From: Sphaeroforma sirkka
Lineage: Eukaryota; Opisthokonta; Ichthyosporea; Ichthyophonida
NCBI GenBank assembly: GCA_001586965.3
Contig: LUCW03001797.1
Location: 1 to 28,680 of the forward strand
DNA length: 28,680 nt
Direction: 5' to 3'
In this document: one piece after another, positions 28,309 through 28,680 of the stretch
Layout: the number at the start of each line of letters is the position of its first letter
Position numbering within the stretch: the stretch's first letter is position 1
The notes under the pieces: model-generated
Seen by the model: the letters and a program-made list of their open reading frames with translations, nothing else
Database searches by the model: none
Told to the model about the DNA's origin: nothing
Made by a program: the position numbers and the translations under genes

Positions 28309-28655
28309 TCAGGAGTGCTTGCTTTGTCCCTGGGATATAAAGCGTATACTTGCTGCGGCAACTACCTTATCGGGGCACTTATCAGAATAGTGCCCAGGCT
28401 GTTTACTGCGCGTGGTAGGTGGGCGGTCCCAATGACTCAAGTTACAGCGCATGCACGTAGATGTTTTTCTCATTGCACGATTATCCGGCCATCGCGTCGA
28501 CCAAGGTTACGGTCTTGTGAGGTTGGAACGGACAGACCGGCTCCACCATTTTCACTCGCGACTGGTTGGTCATAACCGCCACTGTCACCACTGGTGACGT
28601 CACCAACCACATAGCGGTTGTGATCGCTCTGGGGTCGATTGATATCCGGGCCCAA
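28309..28655 (-). pseudogene. Gag fragment with zinc knuckle from another retroelement
   Basis: A 54-codon frame starting at the ATG at 28473 carries CMRCNLSHW, then KQPGHYSDKCPDK. The GHYSDKCP half is the classic second part of a retroelement zinc knuckle (G-H-x4-C), here separated from C-x2-C by a longer spacer than usual. Upstream (28470-28655, another frame) is a Gly/Ser/Asp-rich polar stretch (VTSGDSGGYDQPVASENGG), like a Gag linker. A third frame is also open to the window edge (28481-28678). By eye the knuckle differs from those of gypsy-A and gypsy-B, so this would be a fourth element that continues beyond the window. Confidence 0.45.
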
Positions 28656-28680
28656 TACTCAGCTTCGACTACGCCGTCTC

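Noticed and set aside
28315..28575. 86-codon plus-strand ORF at the right end
   Set aside because: It lies opposite the minus-strand frame with the GHYSDKCP knuckle and has no recognisable content.

Overview
The window is eukaryotic and dominated by mobile DNA. It holds two unrelated Ty3/gypsy-type LTR retrotransposons, a non-LTR (LINE-type) retrotransposon, rearranged second copies of two of these, long simple repeats, and one probable spliced host gene with short GT-AG introns. No rRNA, tRNA, CRISPR or prokaryotic gene was recognised. The lineage cannot be fixed from the sequence. Candidate introns of 55-66 nt and a chromodomain-bearing gypsy element would suit a fungus or another small-intron eukaryote.

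Layout. 1-2566: AT-rich, with simple repeats, a foldback-like pair of inverted minisatellites around a TA/TG/TA microsatellite, and a 69-bp duplication. 2567-2640: an inverted scrap of gag. 2633-10293: gypsy-A on the minus strand, with two ~595-bp LTRs (TGTA...TACA, about 98% alike). In coding order it reads Gag with zinc knuckle, protease, reverse transcriptase, RNase H, an adenine-methyltransferase-like domain, integrase and a chromodomain-like tail. 10417-10904: a gag-like remnant (+). 11037-13458: LINE-A on the minus strand, 5' truncated. 13459-13840: a noncoding stretch with three perfect-arm hairpins. 13841-14370: a decayed unassigned reading frame (+). 14589-18103: gypsy-B (+), ending just after the RT core. 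18104-18280: two more hairpins and a splice acceptor. 18281-19160: the 3' part of a spliced gene. 19515-24560: a second gypsy-A copy (-). 24561-25370: an inverted pol fragment (+). 25371-26960: a second LINE copy (+). 26961-28680: a 182-bp-period duplication, two weak ORFs, and a gag zinc-knuckle fragment of a further retroelement (-) at the right edge.

None of the retroelements is intact as read; each carries frameshifts, stops or deletions. Comparing the two copies of gypsy-A and of LINE-A shows that several breaks are private to one copy. Part of the second gypsy copy (23511-24740) alternates over short distances between two different parts of the element. That pattern fits either extreme rearrangement or a faulty assembly consensus, so 19500-27000 should be treated with caution.

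The most interesting items are the methyltransferase-like domain inside gypsy-A, a DPG rather than DTG protease motif shared by both copies, the spliced gene at 18281-19160, the hairpin clusters that bracket gypsy-B, and the interleaved sequence around 23.5-24.7 kb.
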